A stretch of 64,000 nucleotides of DNA from Scleroderma bovista. Lineage: Eukaryota > Basidiomycota > Agaricomycetes > Boletales > Sclerodermataceae. Shown here piece by piece: positions 49,088 to 60,524 of this stretch; positions within the stretch are counted from its first letter, which is position 1, and every line of letters starts with the position of its first letter. Below the pieces are notes generated by a model. The model saw nothing but the letters and a program-made list of their open reading frames with translations, did no database searches and was not told the origin of the DNA. The translations under genes were made by a program, and so were the position numbers. Location: NCBI GenBank assembly GCA_037178675.1, contig JAYMGJ010000273.1, positions 1 through 64,000 of the forward strand, read 5' to 3'.

Positions 49088-50936
49088 ATGTCGCGACCAC
49101 CGAATACCCTGCACCACCCACCCGCCTCTCGCTACCGTACCAGACCGTCGCATCCCCCGCTCTCTGGCACAGCTGCCCCGCGCAGGATGCCGATGCCAAG
49201 CCTGGCAGGTGCAACGGGTCAGAAGGCGCATCGCACATCCAAGACGACCCAAAAGCTCGTCCTGCTCCCGTCTGCACCCCAGACAAAGCCATTTCGGGAA
49301 GTCATCGAGGACAACGTACTAGGCTACGAGACCGATGCCGGCGTGCGAGTGCGGGAGTACAAGAACCCTGCTGAGCGTATGAGCAAGGAGCAACGAGAAC
49401 GGGCGGGCTATAAGCGTATTACTGCGTACTGCGTCTGTGAGGCCATGAGGATGAAGCTACTGGCCTCATTCCTCAAGAGGGAGCATAATGTGCAGCCGAG
49501 GGTATTCGACGAGGCAATGTATGTGGTGAGTTTATCGATGACGATAATTGAATCGCATTCCTGGACGGAGTCTACTATCTAGATGTACCATCTGCCCCTC
49601 CTGCCTGGCTATGGTCCCAATTTGAACATACGCTCATCTGCACCGCCGAGCACGCCAGGAACCAAAACTCTCCTTTCTCGACTTTGCGAGGCAGAGGAGA
49701 ACGGATATCAAGGCACCTACTTCGCTCTGCCTGCAGACAACCCGCAAGTTGACGGGTACATGACCTCGGGATCGGTTGATCATCGTCCACGCGAGCCTAA
49801 TGAATTCGAAGCAGAAGCAGAGGGTGAGGGTGACGTTGAAGTGGAGGAGCATCATGAAGACCGGATCGAAGAGCCCGCACAGGCGGAGCGCATCGCCGAT
49901 GAGCATTTTGCTGAAGTTGTATTGTTTGCATACGGCGTCGCCGTCTTCTATGGGTTTAGTGAGGCACAGGAGCAAAGTATTCTAGAGGACCTTGCTGGTG
50001 CGGGAATATTCAAACGACAATTCAAGGAGCAGGACTGGGAGATCGAGGAGTGTCATTTCATGGTGAGTTCGATGCCCCTTATCGATCTGTTTGGCTGACT
50101 AGAGGGATAGCACGATCCGTCCATAGCATACCCGCGGATATACAACGATTTTTTTAGTTGGTCCCCTATGCTCAGTAGGTTTATGTGCTGACTACTCGTG
50201 TAGCATTCAAGTCCCCGTCTCATCTCCTCAAGCTTTCTGTGGCACATGCACTCGCCCAATCCACGCTCCTTGCCGCATACGAAACGACCGCCCTGCGCGT
50301 CCTCTCTGATCCTCGCACGCTTGCCATCCCAAAGCAACTTGCCATCTCGGGGGCCCTCCAGCTGAAGCGTCGCGATGCGCTCCGATTAACGGGGCGCCTC
50401 TTCAAGTTGCGCCGAGATGTAAACCTAGTGTCCAACGTTCTGGATGTCCCTGAGTTGTTTTGGAGCGAGGCCAGTTTGAATGAATTGTATGATGCGGTGA
50501 GAGAATATATGGAGATCGACGAACGGGTAAAAGTTTTGAACGAGAAGTTGGGGATCACGAGTGACTTCGTGAGTAATTGCTCCCTGAATGAACATGTGGA
50601 CTTACCGACGAGCATGGCTTAGCTGGATGCAATCCATGATCACTTAAATAATAGTGCGATGGAGCGGATTACTTGGATTGTCATATGGTACGTGAGCTTA
50701 ATGTAGGGTCGTTCGTCTTGCTAACTGGCATTCACAGGCTCATCATTCTTGTCATATTTGTGGAAGTGGTGAGTTCGCACACAAGACGGCGGACATTCTG
50801 CTCACAAATGCCGCAGGGTGAAGTCTTTGCCCGCCTGGTTGTCCACTCGCCAGTTACCAGCGAAACTGCTGGCAGGGTAGCCATCAGGGGTGGACCATTA
50901 TTACGCATGTTAACACGCGCGGTGTGGAAGCACTAA
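49088..50936 (+). CDS. RMD1/RMND1-like DUF155 membrane protein
   Basis: Seven exons (49088-49525, 49583-50062, 50111-50156, 50204-50568, 50623-50687, 50738-50768, 50817-50936) encode 514 residues. After a basic, proline-rich N-terminus the DUF155 domain begins with ITAYCVCEAMRMKLLASFL and continues through VLFAYGVAVFYGFS, YPRIYNDFFTFKSPSHLLKL and ALAQSTLLAAYE. It ends with one transmembrane helix (ITWIVIWLIILVIFVEV), the family plan. Yeast Rmd1 and Rmd8 are required for sporulation, and human RMND1 supports mitochondrial translation. The acidic insert after DHRPREPNEFEAE is variable in the family. Localisation is not settled by sequence; the N-terminus is rich in R, H and S and could be a mitochondrial presequence. 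Confidence 0.9.
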
Positions 50937-51291
50937 GCAACCACACATGCGGGGCGTCCTTTTAAATTAAAGCATATTCAGTAAATAGCGCTGTGTAGCA
51001 TGAGATTTCATCGTTTTTGTGTGCGGTTGTACCAGGTTGGTTGTCGAGTACAAGAAGTCTAGGCCCTGAGGCTATTCGTGGAGTGAAGAATACGGATATC
51101 GGTGTGAAAAGTCTACAGCGAGTGTGGCGGATGTACTTTACATACATGTTGCAAGAGAGAATACTCGGCGTGACCTGTAAACGACTTCATGGCACCGAGA
51201 CTGGCGCAAAAAGATTCAACCAAAGGGATGGGTTGAGTCCAAGCCTGGAACGGGCTGGTTGTTAATGCGGGGATGAGTTTTGCCGATCTGT
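50937..51291. other. Convergent 3' ends of the RMD1-like gene and LSM8
   Basis: This 355-base stretch between two converging genes shows no coding sequence and probably contains both poly(A) regions. Confidence 0.5.
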
Positions 51292-51736
51292 TCAATATCT
51301 GATAGGGGAAATAGGATCAGCTCGTATGGTGGACAGGTCAACTGCGCTGTCGATTGCATCGTCTATTTCTCCGATGAGCGAACTGAGATAAAGGTGTAAG
51401 AGGTGTGGGTATTTGCGCCATGACGGGGACAGACGTACATCATGTCACCCTTGACAAGGTAAAGTCCGAGTGGTATCTCCTCGACGCCTTCGTCCATGCT
51501 GTATACCCGTTCCTTCGAATCTGACAGCACGACATTGGACTTCTGGTCGAAGCCAGCGAGAATGCCCTGTGGATGTGTGGATCGTAGTCGGGGCAGATGA
51601 AGGAGGTCATCATACCACGATGGCACGGCCATCCTGTAGAACGAGTAGAACGCGACCTGTTTCACGGCGATCAGCAAGTAAACAGCGAGAAGAAGAACCA
51701 GACGCAACGATCTACATATCCCTGCAAACTGGACAT
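51292..51736 (-). CDS. LSM8: LSm8, U6 snRNA-associated Sm-like protein
   Basis: Four exons (51709-51736, 51616-51656, 51439-51566, 51292-51382) encode 95 residues. The fold signature is complete: Sm1 with RRVLLVLQDGRAIVGILAGF and NVVL, and Sm2 with GLYLVKGDMISLIGEIDD. The sequence MDEGVEEIPLGLYLVKGD is characteristic of Lsm8 rather than Lsm1. The Lsm2-8 ring binds the 3' end of U6 snRNA in the nucleus. The first exon is only 28 bases and was placed by matching the MSSLQGYVD N-terminus. It is divergent from the transporter gene at 51843. Confidence 0.93.
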
Positions 51737-51842
51737 TGCTACTACGACACGGTAGTAGACAAAGGAATGCTGTGTCTGGTCACGTGCACCATGGACTATC
51801 GTATTTGTGTTTTGTCGCTTCCCTGCCTTGTCAGATTCTGCC
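51737..51842. promoter_or_regulatory. Compact divergent promoter, LSM8 / transporter
   Basis: Only 106 bases separate the two start codons. A CACGTG box lies at 51781-51786. Confidence 0.5.
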
Positions 51843-53146
51843 ATGTCTCAGGAGGAAAAACAGGAGGAGCAGCCAGCCATCGAGCCAGCCATCGAGAAGG
51901 CCCCGTATGCAGAGCTGCAGATAGAGGAAGAGCAAGAGGAAACCCTGCCGGCCCCTGCGACGTCCTCTTCGCCGCAAAGATCGAAACCAAAGGTGCCCGC
52001 TGCAGCTATCATTCCGGTGTGGATAGTCCTCAGCTCTGCTGTCATCATATACAACAATCACCTATACAATGCGATGCAATTCAGATATCCTGTATTCCTC
52101 GTCACCTGGCATCTCACTTTTGCGGTGAGTCCCGTCTGCTCTCCCACATATCCCACCTCGATAGAGTCGCGTCCATAGGCCATCGGAACACGTGTTCTCC
52201 AACGAACCACTCCACTCCTAGATGGCGTGAAAGACGTTCACATGTCAAAACACATGTTCATGCGCTCTATCCTTCCTATTGGCCTCCTCTTTAGCGGCAG
52301 TCTCATCCTTAGCAACACCGCCTATCTGTACTTGAGTGTCGCGTACATCCAGATGCTCAAGGTAGGTCCCATTGCATCGCTGTAGCCTCATGATATCCAC
52401 TTAATCATCAGGCATTTACCCCCGTGGCGATCCTGTTCATCTCCTGGGCAAGTCGGATACAAGAGCCCAACCGTAAACTGATGGTAATTGTTCTCATGAT
52501 TTCCACTGGCGTAGCACTCGCCTCTCGCGGAGAGTTACATTTCGATCTCTATGGCTTCCTCGTACAGGCAGCCGCAGTTGCAGTATGTTAGATATCAAAA
52601 TGCTACGATTCCTTACTAATCTCTTGAAAAAAACATCAGTTCGAGGCTTCTCGCCTCGTAATGATCCAAATCCTCCTGCATGGACTGAAAATGGACCCCC
52701 TCGTCTCCCTCCATTACTATGCACCTGTCTGTGCTCTTATCAACCTTGCAGTAATTCCTTTCACCGAGGGCCTCGCCCCATTCTATGACCTTGCGCGTCT
52801 TGGACCCGTCATCCTTGTCTCCAATGCTATGGTTGCATTTCTGCTCAATGTTGCCGCCGTCTTCCTCGTCGGCGCAGCCAGTGGACTGGTACTCACACTG
52901 GCCGGCGTCTTCAAGGTTAGCTATCATTCACCATAGATTGCATTCATAGCACCTGACGGATATTATCGTAGGACATTCTCCTCATCACGGGCTCCGTCAT
53001 CCTCTATGGTGCTCCAATTACGCCATTACAGATTTTTGGTAAGTATCTCACATTCCCCACGTGTTTGTCCGATAATTTATGTTTTCTCAGGCTATTCCGT
53101 CGCCCTCTCTGGCCTCGTACTCTTTAAGGTCTCGGGTGGAAAGTAA
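51843..53146 (+). CDS. Triose-phosphate/nucleotide-sugar transporter family (TPT, DMT) membrane protein
   Basis: Six exons (51843-52124, 52179-52361, 52412-52582, 52640-52915, 52972-53038, 53091-53146) encode 344 residues. After an acidic Glu-rich N-terminus of ~55 residues come about ten hydrophobic segments. Landmarks are [31 protein letters not shown], the paired-repeat [12 protein letters not shown] and the C-terminal helices ending [11 protein letters not shown]. The family (including fungal Sly41-like and other TPT proteins) exchanges sugar phosphates or nucleotide sugars across Golgi or ER membranes. The substrate cannot be read from sequence. The frame and splice joins are unambiguous. 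Confidence 0.9.
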
Positions 53147-53984
53147 TCCCGACCACATGGATGGCGATCCTGCGGAAATATCATTTACAGTAACTCTGCG
53201 ACTTCATTCCTCCTGAGACACTACCGTCTTTACTGCCCCATACCACCATCGTATACCTTGTAGACTGCTACTGATCGGCGACCTGACATGCGTTTCTGTG
53301 ACCCTCCAACGACCGTCCTTCTTACCTCCACCTGTGACCGCTCTGCCCCAGCATCATGCCAACCATCTCTCCCTCGATCTCCGTCACTCCTTACATTGCC
53401 CAATCCGATCGCATGCGCCCGCCAGTTGACATCCCTTGCATTGTCCAGGGTGATATCAGAAATATCCGATGTTCTCTTCGTTACTACGCTGATTTGACAC
53501 TTGTAGCACATCTCTAGCTCCGCTGATTGTACATACAACATAGACTTTGACTGACCATCCTTAGCTCCTTCCTAGCCCACTCTTGAACCATATGTAGACG
53601 ACTATTGTTGACTTTTGCCACGCCTAGCCGGTATGATCTCGTACTGTAATCATCATATGGCGTCGGGCGAGGACAATGGAAATTTTCAAGGGATCAGAGT
53701 GCCACATATGTACAAGGCCAGAAACCAGAGAGACAGAATAATGAAGTCCACTGCGGACAAATTCGCAACATTCCAAGTATCTGTCTTTGGACTCGAAGGA
53801 TATAACGGATGAACCCTACAGATTAGCGTAATTACATCACCCCCAAAGTTCCGGTCACAAAATCTTTCTCAGTCCGTTCTACATGGAGGAAAAGTAATCA
53901 TTACAGAGACAATGCTGAAGATACATAATACAGAAGATGCAAATAATAAAGATGCCAGACCAATATGGGATAATATCATATCGT
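53147..53984. other. Convergent spacer between the transporter and histone H2A
   Basis: No gene is recognised in 0.84 kb. The only frames are short and composition-driven (pyrimidine-rich 53170-53420). It likely contains the 3' ends of both neighbours. Confidence 0.45.
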
Positions 53985-54704
53985 TTACACTTCCTGGCTG
54001 ACGCCCTCCTTCTTGCCCTTGCTGTGGCATTCATCAGTATCTACCGAGAGGAAATCTGATGAACACACCTTGTCTTGCTGGGCAACAGCTCTGGGTTAAT
54101 AAATGGTACAACACCTCCCTGCGAAATGACAACATCGCCAAGGAGTTTGTTCAACCTGCGGTGCATGTTTAAACAATGGTGCCACATCAATCCCAGTATA
54201 CTTACTCTTCATCATTACGAATGGCGAGCTGCAAGTGACGAGGAACAATACGTTGTTTCTATCCAGATTGTGATCAGATGCAGTCCACCTTCGGTGGACA
54301 GTGAGCTCACTTTGTTATCACGGGCAGCATTTCCAGCAAGCTCGAGAATTTCAGCAGCAAGGTACTCGAGAACAGCCGCCAAATAGACTGAGCCACAATA
54401 AGGTTTGCTATCCAGACACAGGATGGACCATGACTCACCTGGGGCACCGGCGCCAACACGCTGAGCGTAGTTGCCCTTCTTCAATAGACGGTGCACACGA
54501 CCAACGGGGAACTGGAGACCCGCCTTGGCGGAACGCGATTGTGACTTGCCTTCAGTGCCAGCCTTGCCACCAGATTTTCCAGCTTTGCCTGCGATGTTCT
54601 GCTGTGAGCGGCTGCCAAATCGCTTTTCAAAGGCTCATCGCACCCTTTCCGCTCTTCAAAAATGAGAAATGAGAGCAATCATATCATAAAATACAACATA
54701 CCAT
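53985..54704 (-). CDS. Histone H2A
   Basis: Six exons (54702-54704, 54439-54598, 54311-54387, 54206-54258, 54069-54155, 53985-54021) encode 138 residues. The core is typical: [40 protein letters not shown], the acidic patch NDEELNKLLGD, and the C-terminus SQEV. That is the Ser-Gln phosphorylation motif (gamma-H2A) of canonical fungal H2A. The first exon as modelled is just the ATG, directly followed by GTATGT; the acceptor for exon 2 (54598, or three bases upstream) is uncertain, so the residues after Met may be NIAGK or QNIAGK. No H2B partner is adjacent. The divergent neighbour is ATP10. Confidence 0.92.
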
Positions 54705-54869
54705 TGGTAAGTAGATGCGGCTCTTTTGGTTGGGTAGAGGGTGTGGTGGTGGTTCGAAGTCAAGAAAGTGAATCAACAAGGCTTGCATGAAGCTGCGTCA
54801 TATATAGTATCACGTGATCTGGGTATGACGTTTCCCGATTAGGCGAGGTTGGCAGCAAAAACTTGAATA
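54705..54869. promoter_or_regulatory. Divergent H2A/ATP10 promoter with TATA and E-box
   Basis: The 165-base interval contains CTATATAT (minus strand, 54800-54807), about 95 bases upstream of the H2A ATG, and a CACGTG box at 54811-54816. The TATA element faces H2A. Confidence 0.55.
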
Positions 54870-55846
54870 ATGTCCTTGACTGCCAGACATCTGCGTGGTC
54901 TGGCACAGCGACGGGTGCGGTGGAGTTCAACGTCGGGGAGCGAGCAGGTGTCCAAGCAGAACCCCGCCCTTTCACCGCTATCGCTACTGCAGCGACCACT
55001 TGGCGTAAGGGCCAGACCACAGTCTCACACGAAGACATGGGAGGATACCAGGAAGGAGCTCATGGATGAGGAGACACGGTTGAAGCAACGAGAACATCTG
55101 TGCGTCGTCCAGTTGTGCATATCTATTCCGTTAATCATGGTGATAGTTTGAAGGAGGCCACGAAAGGTTACTTCACGGACCTGAACGCGACCAGGCGTCA
55201 CGGTGGCAAGACATGGATCGCGCCAAACGTGATGATCAGAGAAGACGTGAGTTTGTTGTTCGTTCGTGGTGTTTGTGCGATGAATGTCTTCTCAGAAAGC
55301 ACTTTATTTCCCGAACATATCGGGTTCTAGGTTAGATACTAGAGCAAAGACACACACAACAGATATGTGCAAGGGACGCATATCCGTGATAGCGTTACTA
55401 TCGACAAGGATGTCGGAGGCTAGTATTCTTTATTTCCTTGCCGATTTCGTCCCACCCATTTGTCCTAGATTCATGCCAAGGGGTTCGTTGCGCCGACAAA
55501 TGAACGGTACTTGTCGAATCCGTTATACCAATACATCCAAATCAATCTACAAGAGAACCTGCTCAAGTCGTGGCTCGTGTCTCTCTTCCTCACTTCGATC
55601 GCAAGGAGCGTGCCCCCAAACCTGCATTCGACTTACCTCGTGTCAAATCAGGACATGGAATACGTTCGCGAACCTCTTGGGATGGTGAACAAGCATGTCG
55701 GTTATGTGTTCCTTGTGGATGAGAACATGAAGGTCCGCTGGGCAGGATGCGGTGACGCGAAGGCGGAGGAGACGAACGCGCTCGAGCAGTGCACTGGCGT
55801 TTTACTAAACAGACTAGCGATGAAGGGGGCAAAGCATACTGCCTAG
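54870..55846 (+). CDS. ATP10: Atp10-like mitochondrial ATP synthase assembly factor
   Basis: Four exons (54870-55099, 55147-55246, 55296-55418, 55469-55846) encode 276 residues. The Arg-rich N-terminus MSLTARHLRGLAQRRVR looks like a mitochondrial presequence. The ATP10 domain follows: KEATKGYFTDLNATRRHGGK, ALYFPNISG, YQYIQINLQENLLKSWLV, and the thioredoxin-like end KHVGYVFLVDENMKVRWAGC. Atp10 is an inner-membrane chaperone that helps subunit 6 enter the F1Fo ATP synthase. The third intron (55419-55468) can be closed in frame only with a GC donor. It is 190 bases upstream of SEC24 on the same strand. Confidence 0.9.
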
Positions 55847-56037
55847 TAGCGTGTTACTCCCTCATTGGTTGGCGCTCTTCTTTGTGCTGTGATGGTACTT
55901 CTTTGACTCGAATAAAACCGTGAACGAGTCGAGGGAAGTTGTTTGTTCGTGTTGGCTACGTGTCAGCTAGACTAGAAAAATCATTGACTGGCACCCCGTT
56001 GTCACCCTCCTTGAGAAATCCATTGTCTTTCAGCCAA

Positions 56038-59000
56038 ATGGCTTCACCAGAACAGCAGTTACCTCCAGGTTGGGCAGCGCAATGGTATGGTTTCGCGTTT
56101 CATTTTGATTTCACACCTTTGACACCAGAAAACCTAGGGATGCTGCTAACCAGAGTTATCTTTTCATCGGTCAGTTCTTGCCTAATATTCTGTCAATATC
56201 TGTCATCCTAACCGTCTCACAGAGACAGCGACGGGGAGGACACAATGGGAACCACCAACGCAAGTCCCATCCGCTCCGATGGACGCACATGGACCTTCAG
56301 ATTCACCCCCTCCGACTCACCATCATCCAAAGCGCCGCCAGTATGCTGCAGGACAGACCCAGGCCTACTATGGCGCTACTGATGGTCCTGTTGACCAATC
56401 CTATAGTACTGTAGGACCGCAAACTCACCCCCCCACAACTTCAGGAACCCTCTTCACCCCTGGTTTGGCTACCGAGCAGCAATTCGCAGCCCAGCAGCAG
56501 CAGCAGCAGCAGCCATCATACCATCCCCCTTCCCAAGAGCCTCAATACGTCAATGCCCCTACCTTTGGTCAAGAACCTGCTTATTATCCCCCTGCTGCCC
56601 CCGTAAACCAACTTGCCGACCAATTCAGCCAGATGGGCATGGGCCAGAAACCTCTGCCACTTTACACGACCAACCTCTTGACCTCCCCAACCGACCCCCG
56701 CGAGTTGGCTCATCCACCCCCAGAGATTCGACTGCCTCCAAACTCGTGCATCACTATGTCCCCGTACGCGAATGCAGAGTCGAGTTATCAGCGAAGTACC
56801 CTGAACGTGATACCAACGACCTCCTCGCTTTTGAACAAGTCCAAGATACCACTTGCTCTTGTGATCACACCGTATCGTACGGTCAAGGATGGTGAACTTG
56901 CCGTGCCGGTGGTTACCGACACTGTCATCGCACGGTGCAGGCGTTGTAGAACGTACATAAACCCATACGTCCAGTTCATTGACGGAGGCAATCGGTAGGC
57001 ATTCCTTTCTTCTTCTCGGTCATAGGTATTTGACTATGCAACAGCTGGCGATGTTGCATGTGCAATATGTCCAATGAGGTTCCGCAGCTCTTTGACTGGG
57101 ACCAAGTGCGTAATCAGCCTGGGGATAGGTGGGCACGTGATGAGCTCAACCATTCCGTGGTCGAGTTTGTTGCACCGACTGAGTACATGGTTCGACCTCC
57201 TCAACCGGCAGTGTATGTCATATTGATCGATGTGAGCCACACTGCTGTTCAGTCGGGTGAGCATTTTTTTTCTGGGAAAATAATCACAGAATGACTGATA
57301 ATCTGTATCAAAGGTATGGTTGCTACTGCAATCCGTACCATCATGGAGAACCTTGATCGCATACCCAATGAGGACGAGCGCACGAAGATCGCTATCGTCG
57401 CCTACGACACGTCGCTGTACTTTTTCTCGATGCCGGTAGGTTGTTTGCGCCGTCATCCATTTTTTACCACTTACAGGAACCTCAGCCGGGGACAACTGAC
57501 TCTACTATGTTGGTTGTCTCTGACGTAGACGATGTCTTTCTACCCAAACCTACTGACCTCCTCGTCAATTTGTCGGAGGCTAGGGCATCATTAGAATCTC
57601 TCCTTACCAGGATCAATGATATGTTCCAAGATAACCACACTGTGGGTAGTGCTATGGGTCCGGCCCTCCAGGCTGGTTTCAAGTTGATGGTGTGTGGTGA
57701 CCCTCAGTAAGACTATAGGATAACTGAAGACAGGTGTGGGAAGGCACCTATTGGTGGCAAGATCATTGTTTTGTCTGCTTCCTTGCCCAATGTCGGCCCA
57801 GGTGCCCTTAAAAATCGCGAAGATCCCAAGATTTTGGGGACAGCGAAGGTAAGGAGTACACAACTAGTGAAAGGTCATTTGTCCCTGAGCTACTGGATAG
57901 GAATCTGGGTTGCTTCAGCCTGCTTCGCCGTTCTACAAGACCTTCGCGATTGAATGCTCACGTGCGCAAGTGTCGGTTGACATGTTCCTCTTCAGTTCCT
58001 CTTACCAAGATGTCGCGAGCTTAGGTTCGTTTGATCTCATTGTGTCATCCGAGTCAAAGTTCACCGTTTTGCAGCGTGTCTTCCTCATTACACCTCTGGC
58101 CAAACATTCTTCTACCCCGCATTCAATGCGTCCCGATCGGAGGATGCGGTCAAGTTTGCGCATGAGCTTGGTGAAGTCCTCGCCATGCCAATTATGCTGG
58201 AAGCTGTGATGAGGGTTCGTGCGTCAAAAGGTGGTGTCCATCTTTTCATGCGAGGGAATGAACAACTTATTGATACAACACAGGACTGCGGATGGCGTCC
58301 TTCCATGGAAACTTTTTCGTCAGGTCTACAGATCTTCTTGCGATGCCTGCCGTTCCTACGGACCAGTCTTATGCAATCGAAATTCAGATTGAGGACACAA
58401 TTACCGCACCATTTGTCGTTTTCCAGACAGCCGTACTTCATACGACGTGCTATGGCGAACGCAGGATTCGTGTCATTACGCTCGCACTACCCACGACGAG
58501 CAATCTCTCGGAAGTATTCGCTTCCGCAGACCAAGTGGCCATCGCAACGTACATGGCGAACAAAGCTGTGGAACGCTCAGTTACGCATAAGCTCGAAGAT
58601 AGCAGGGATGCAGTCATGCAAAAGCTAGTCGAAATACTCTCATCCTACAAGAGCAGCATGACGGCTGCAGGCGCTGGTGCGAGTGCCCAACTAGCAATCT
58701 CAGAAAACCTCAAGCTTCTACCGATATTAATTCTTGGCTTATTGAAGAATGTAAGTTGTCCGTAACAGGAAACGCGCATTGTTCGATGCTGAATGAGGCG
58801 TGCGTAGGTTGGCATTCGCCAAAGTGCCCAGATTCCTCCCGACCTGAGAGCTTATGCTCAGTGCCTGCTCACCACGCTTCCGTCACAATCGCTTATCCCC
58901 TACATCCATCCAAATTTCTACTCCTTGCATGATATGTCTCCCGAAGTATGTTCCCTCTCTGTTTCTCACTGAACTTTACTTATATATATAGGCCGGGACT

Positions 59001-59492
59001 GTGGGTGAACACGGAGTGATTATGCCTGTCCCCTTACCTCTGACGTCTGAGCGGCTTGAACGACATGGCCTCTACTTAATAGAAGATGGCCAAACGATGT
59101 TCCTTTGGGTTGGTCGGGATGCTGTACCTCAGCTTGTCATGGACGTTTTCAATCTCCCCAGCTATGAGGTCTTGCGCGGTGGCAAGGTTGGTTTTTATCG
59201 TTCCTAGGGAGCTTCTTTTCGATCGTTCACTGTGCCCTTTTTCTCGCAGGCAACTCTTCCGGTGCTTGACAATCCGTTCTCACACCGGGTGAATGCAGTA
59301 ATCCAAAAGACACGTGAGATGCGTCGTGGAGTTTACTACCCACATCTATATGTAGTCAAAGAGGATGGCGAACCACCATTACGGCTCTGGGCTCTCAGTT
59401 GCCTTATTCAAGATCGTGCCGATGTTTTACCGAGCTATCAGCAGTTCATCGGGCAACTCAAGGATAAGGTCAATGGGGCAAACAATTACTAG
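56038..59492 (+). CDS. SEC24: SEC24, COPII cargo-binding coat subunit, with N-terminal WW domain
   Basis: Thirteen exons (56038-56084, 56138-56169, 56223-56994, 57045-57256, 57314-57435, 57477-57691, 57734-57848, 57901-58024, 58075-58230, 58284-58750, 58808-58945, 58992-59186, 59250-59492) encode 945 residues. Residues 8-40 form a WW domain (LPPGW ... [10 protein letters not shown]). A P/Q-rich region with an eight-glutamine run follows. Then come the Sec24 zinc finger (CRRC, WRCCMC), trunk ([16 protein letters not shown]), beta-sandwich, helical and gelsolin-like domains ([16 protein letters not shown]). Sec24 packages cargo into ER-derived vesicles with Sec23. The start was taken upstream because exons 1-3 splice cleanly into a full WW domain; the internal ATG at 56279 would remove it. 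Confidence 0.95.
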
Positions 59493-60524
59493 AAGTTAGG
59501 GGACTGTTTGGTTGAGGATGCTGTCACATTCAGACTAATATTACGACTACTTGCCTTTTTTTCTACGTTGGGTGATATTCTACTCGATGCGGTTCGAATG
59601 ATACTGAATAACACCCCCCAGTGTCTCGCGTTTGCTAAGCGCTGTAGTATGCCACGAGGTCCGACTCGTCAAGCCCCTTCTGTCCACATTGTAAGTCGCT
59701 GACAGGTTTCAGATACTGACCTAAAAGCCACACCTTGGAGTTGGCCGCACTGCATTTTGACGTTTTTACACCCCCTTGACAAATACCATACCCCGCCAGG
59801 ATAATACCTGCTGTGAAAAAGGCAAGCGAGTGACGAGATTCAGAGAGCGGGACGGACATGCTGATCAATTTTAGAACTTCCGTCTGGTCTGCTGTTTCCC
59901 GACACCGCCATGTATGATTGTAAGTTCATGATTGGTACAATCACCCTCCTTCGAAGCTGGATATCCAGGGCTTCTTGTGTGTCATCACCCTGTACATCTT
60001 GCCTTCCGATTGGCATGAGACGTCTTACATTCAGTGTCGGGAATATGACATCGCCTGTTTAGCGAGATATCTAAACTGTTCAACGAAGTTGGGCACATTA
60101 ATGAGGAGGTGGGTCTTTCCTTGCGTGTTTGGTAACTTGGTATGATCTGAGTGGCGACTGTAAGATATGCTATGAACCATCATGGGAGTCTGGTGTCGTT
60201 GTAGTTTATATCTTCTACTGGGGTGCCATTCCTGCGGGTCATCACTAGTAGTTATGGAGGCAATCTTTGTACTTGCTTAGCAACTTCCCGCTCGGGTCAT
60301 GTGGATGACCGGTGACTAGGACTCTCGGACCGGGGGACGGTACCCTGTCCTTGTCACGCAACGTACCGGCATCCAGATTACCCCCCATTGACCCCCGAAG
60401 ATGACTTTTTAGGCTCATAAGTCTCGAGTCAGTACTGTGGACAGCGACAGCCTACCTTTCCATCCCCCCAAGTCTTCCCTCAAGGCTGCAACCCCAAGGG
60501 AGGCACCACAATCTTGATTATTCC
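59493..60524. other. Spacer between SEC24 and the MFS gene
   Basis: One kilobase without recognisable coding sequence. Short frames near 59508-59702 and 59635-59868 have no support. A pyrimidine- and CCCC-rich stretch at 60380-60500 probably belongs to the downstream promoter. Confidence 0.45.

Noticed and set aside
51470..52294. 274-codon plus-strand frame
   Set aside because: It runs antisense through LSM8 exons and out of frame through the transporter; both real genes are well supported.
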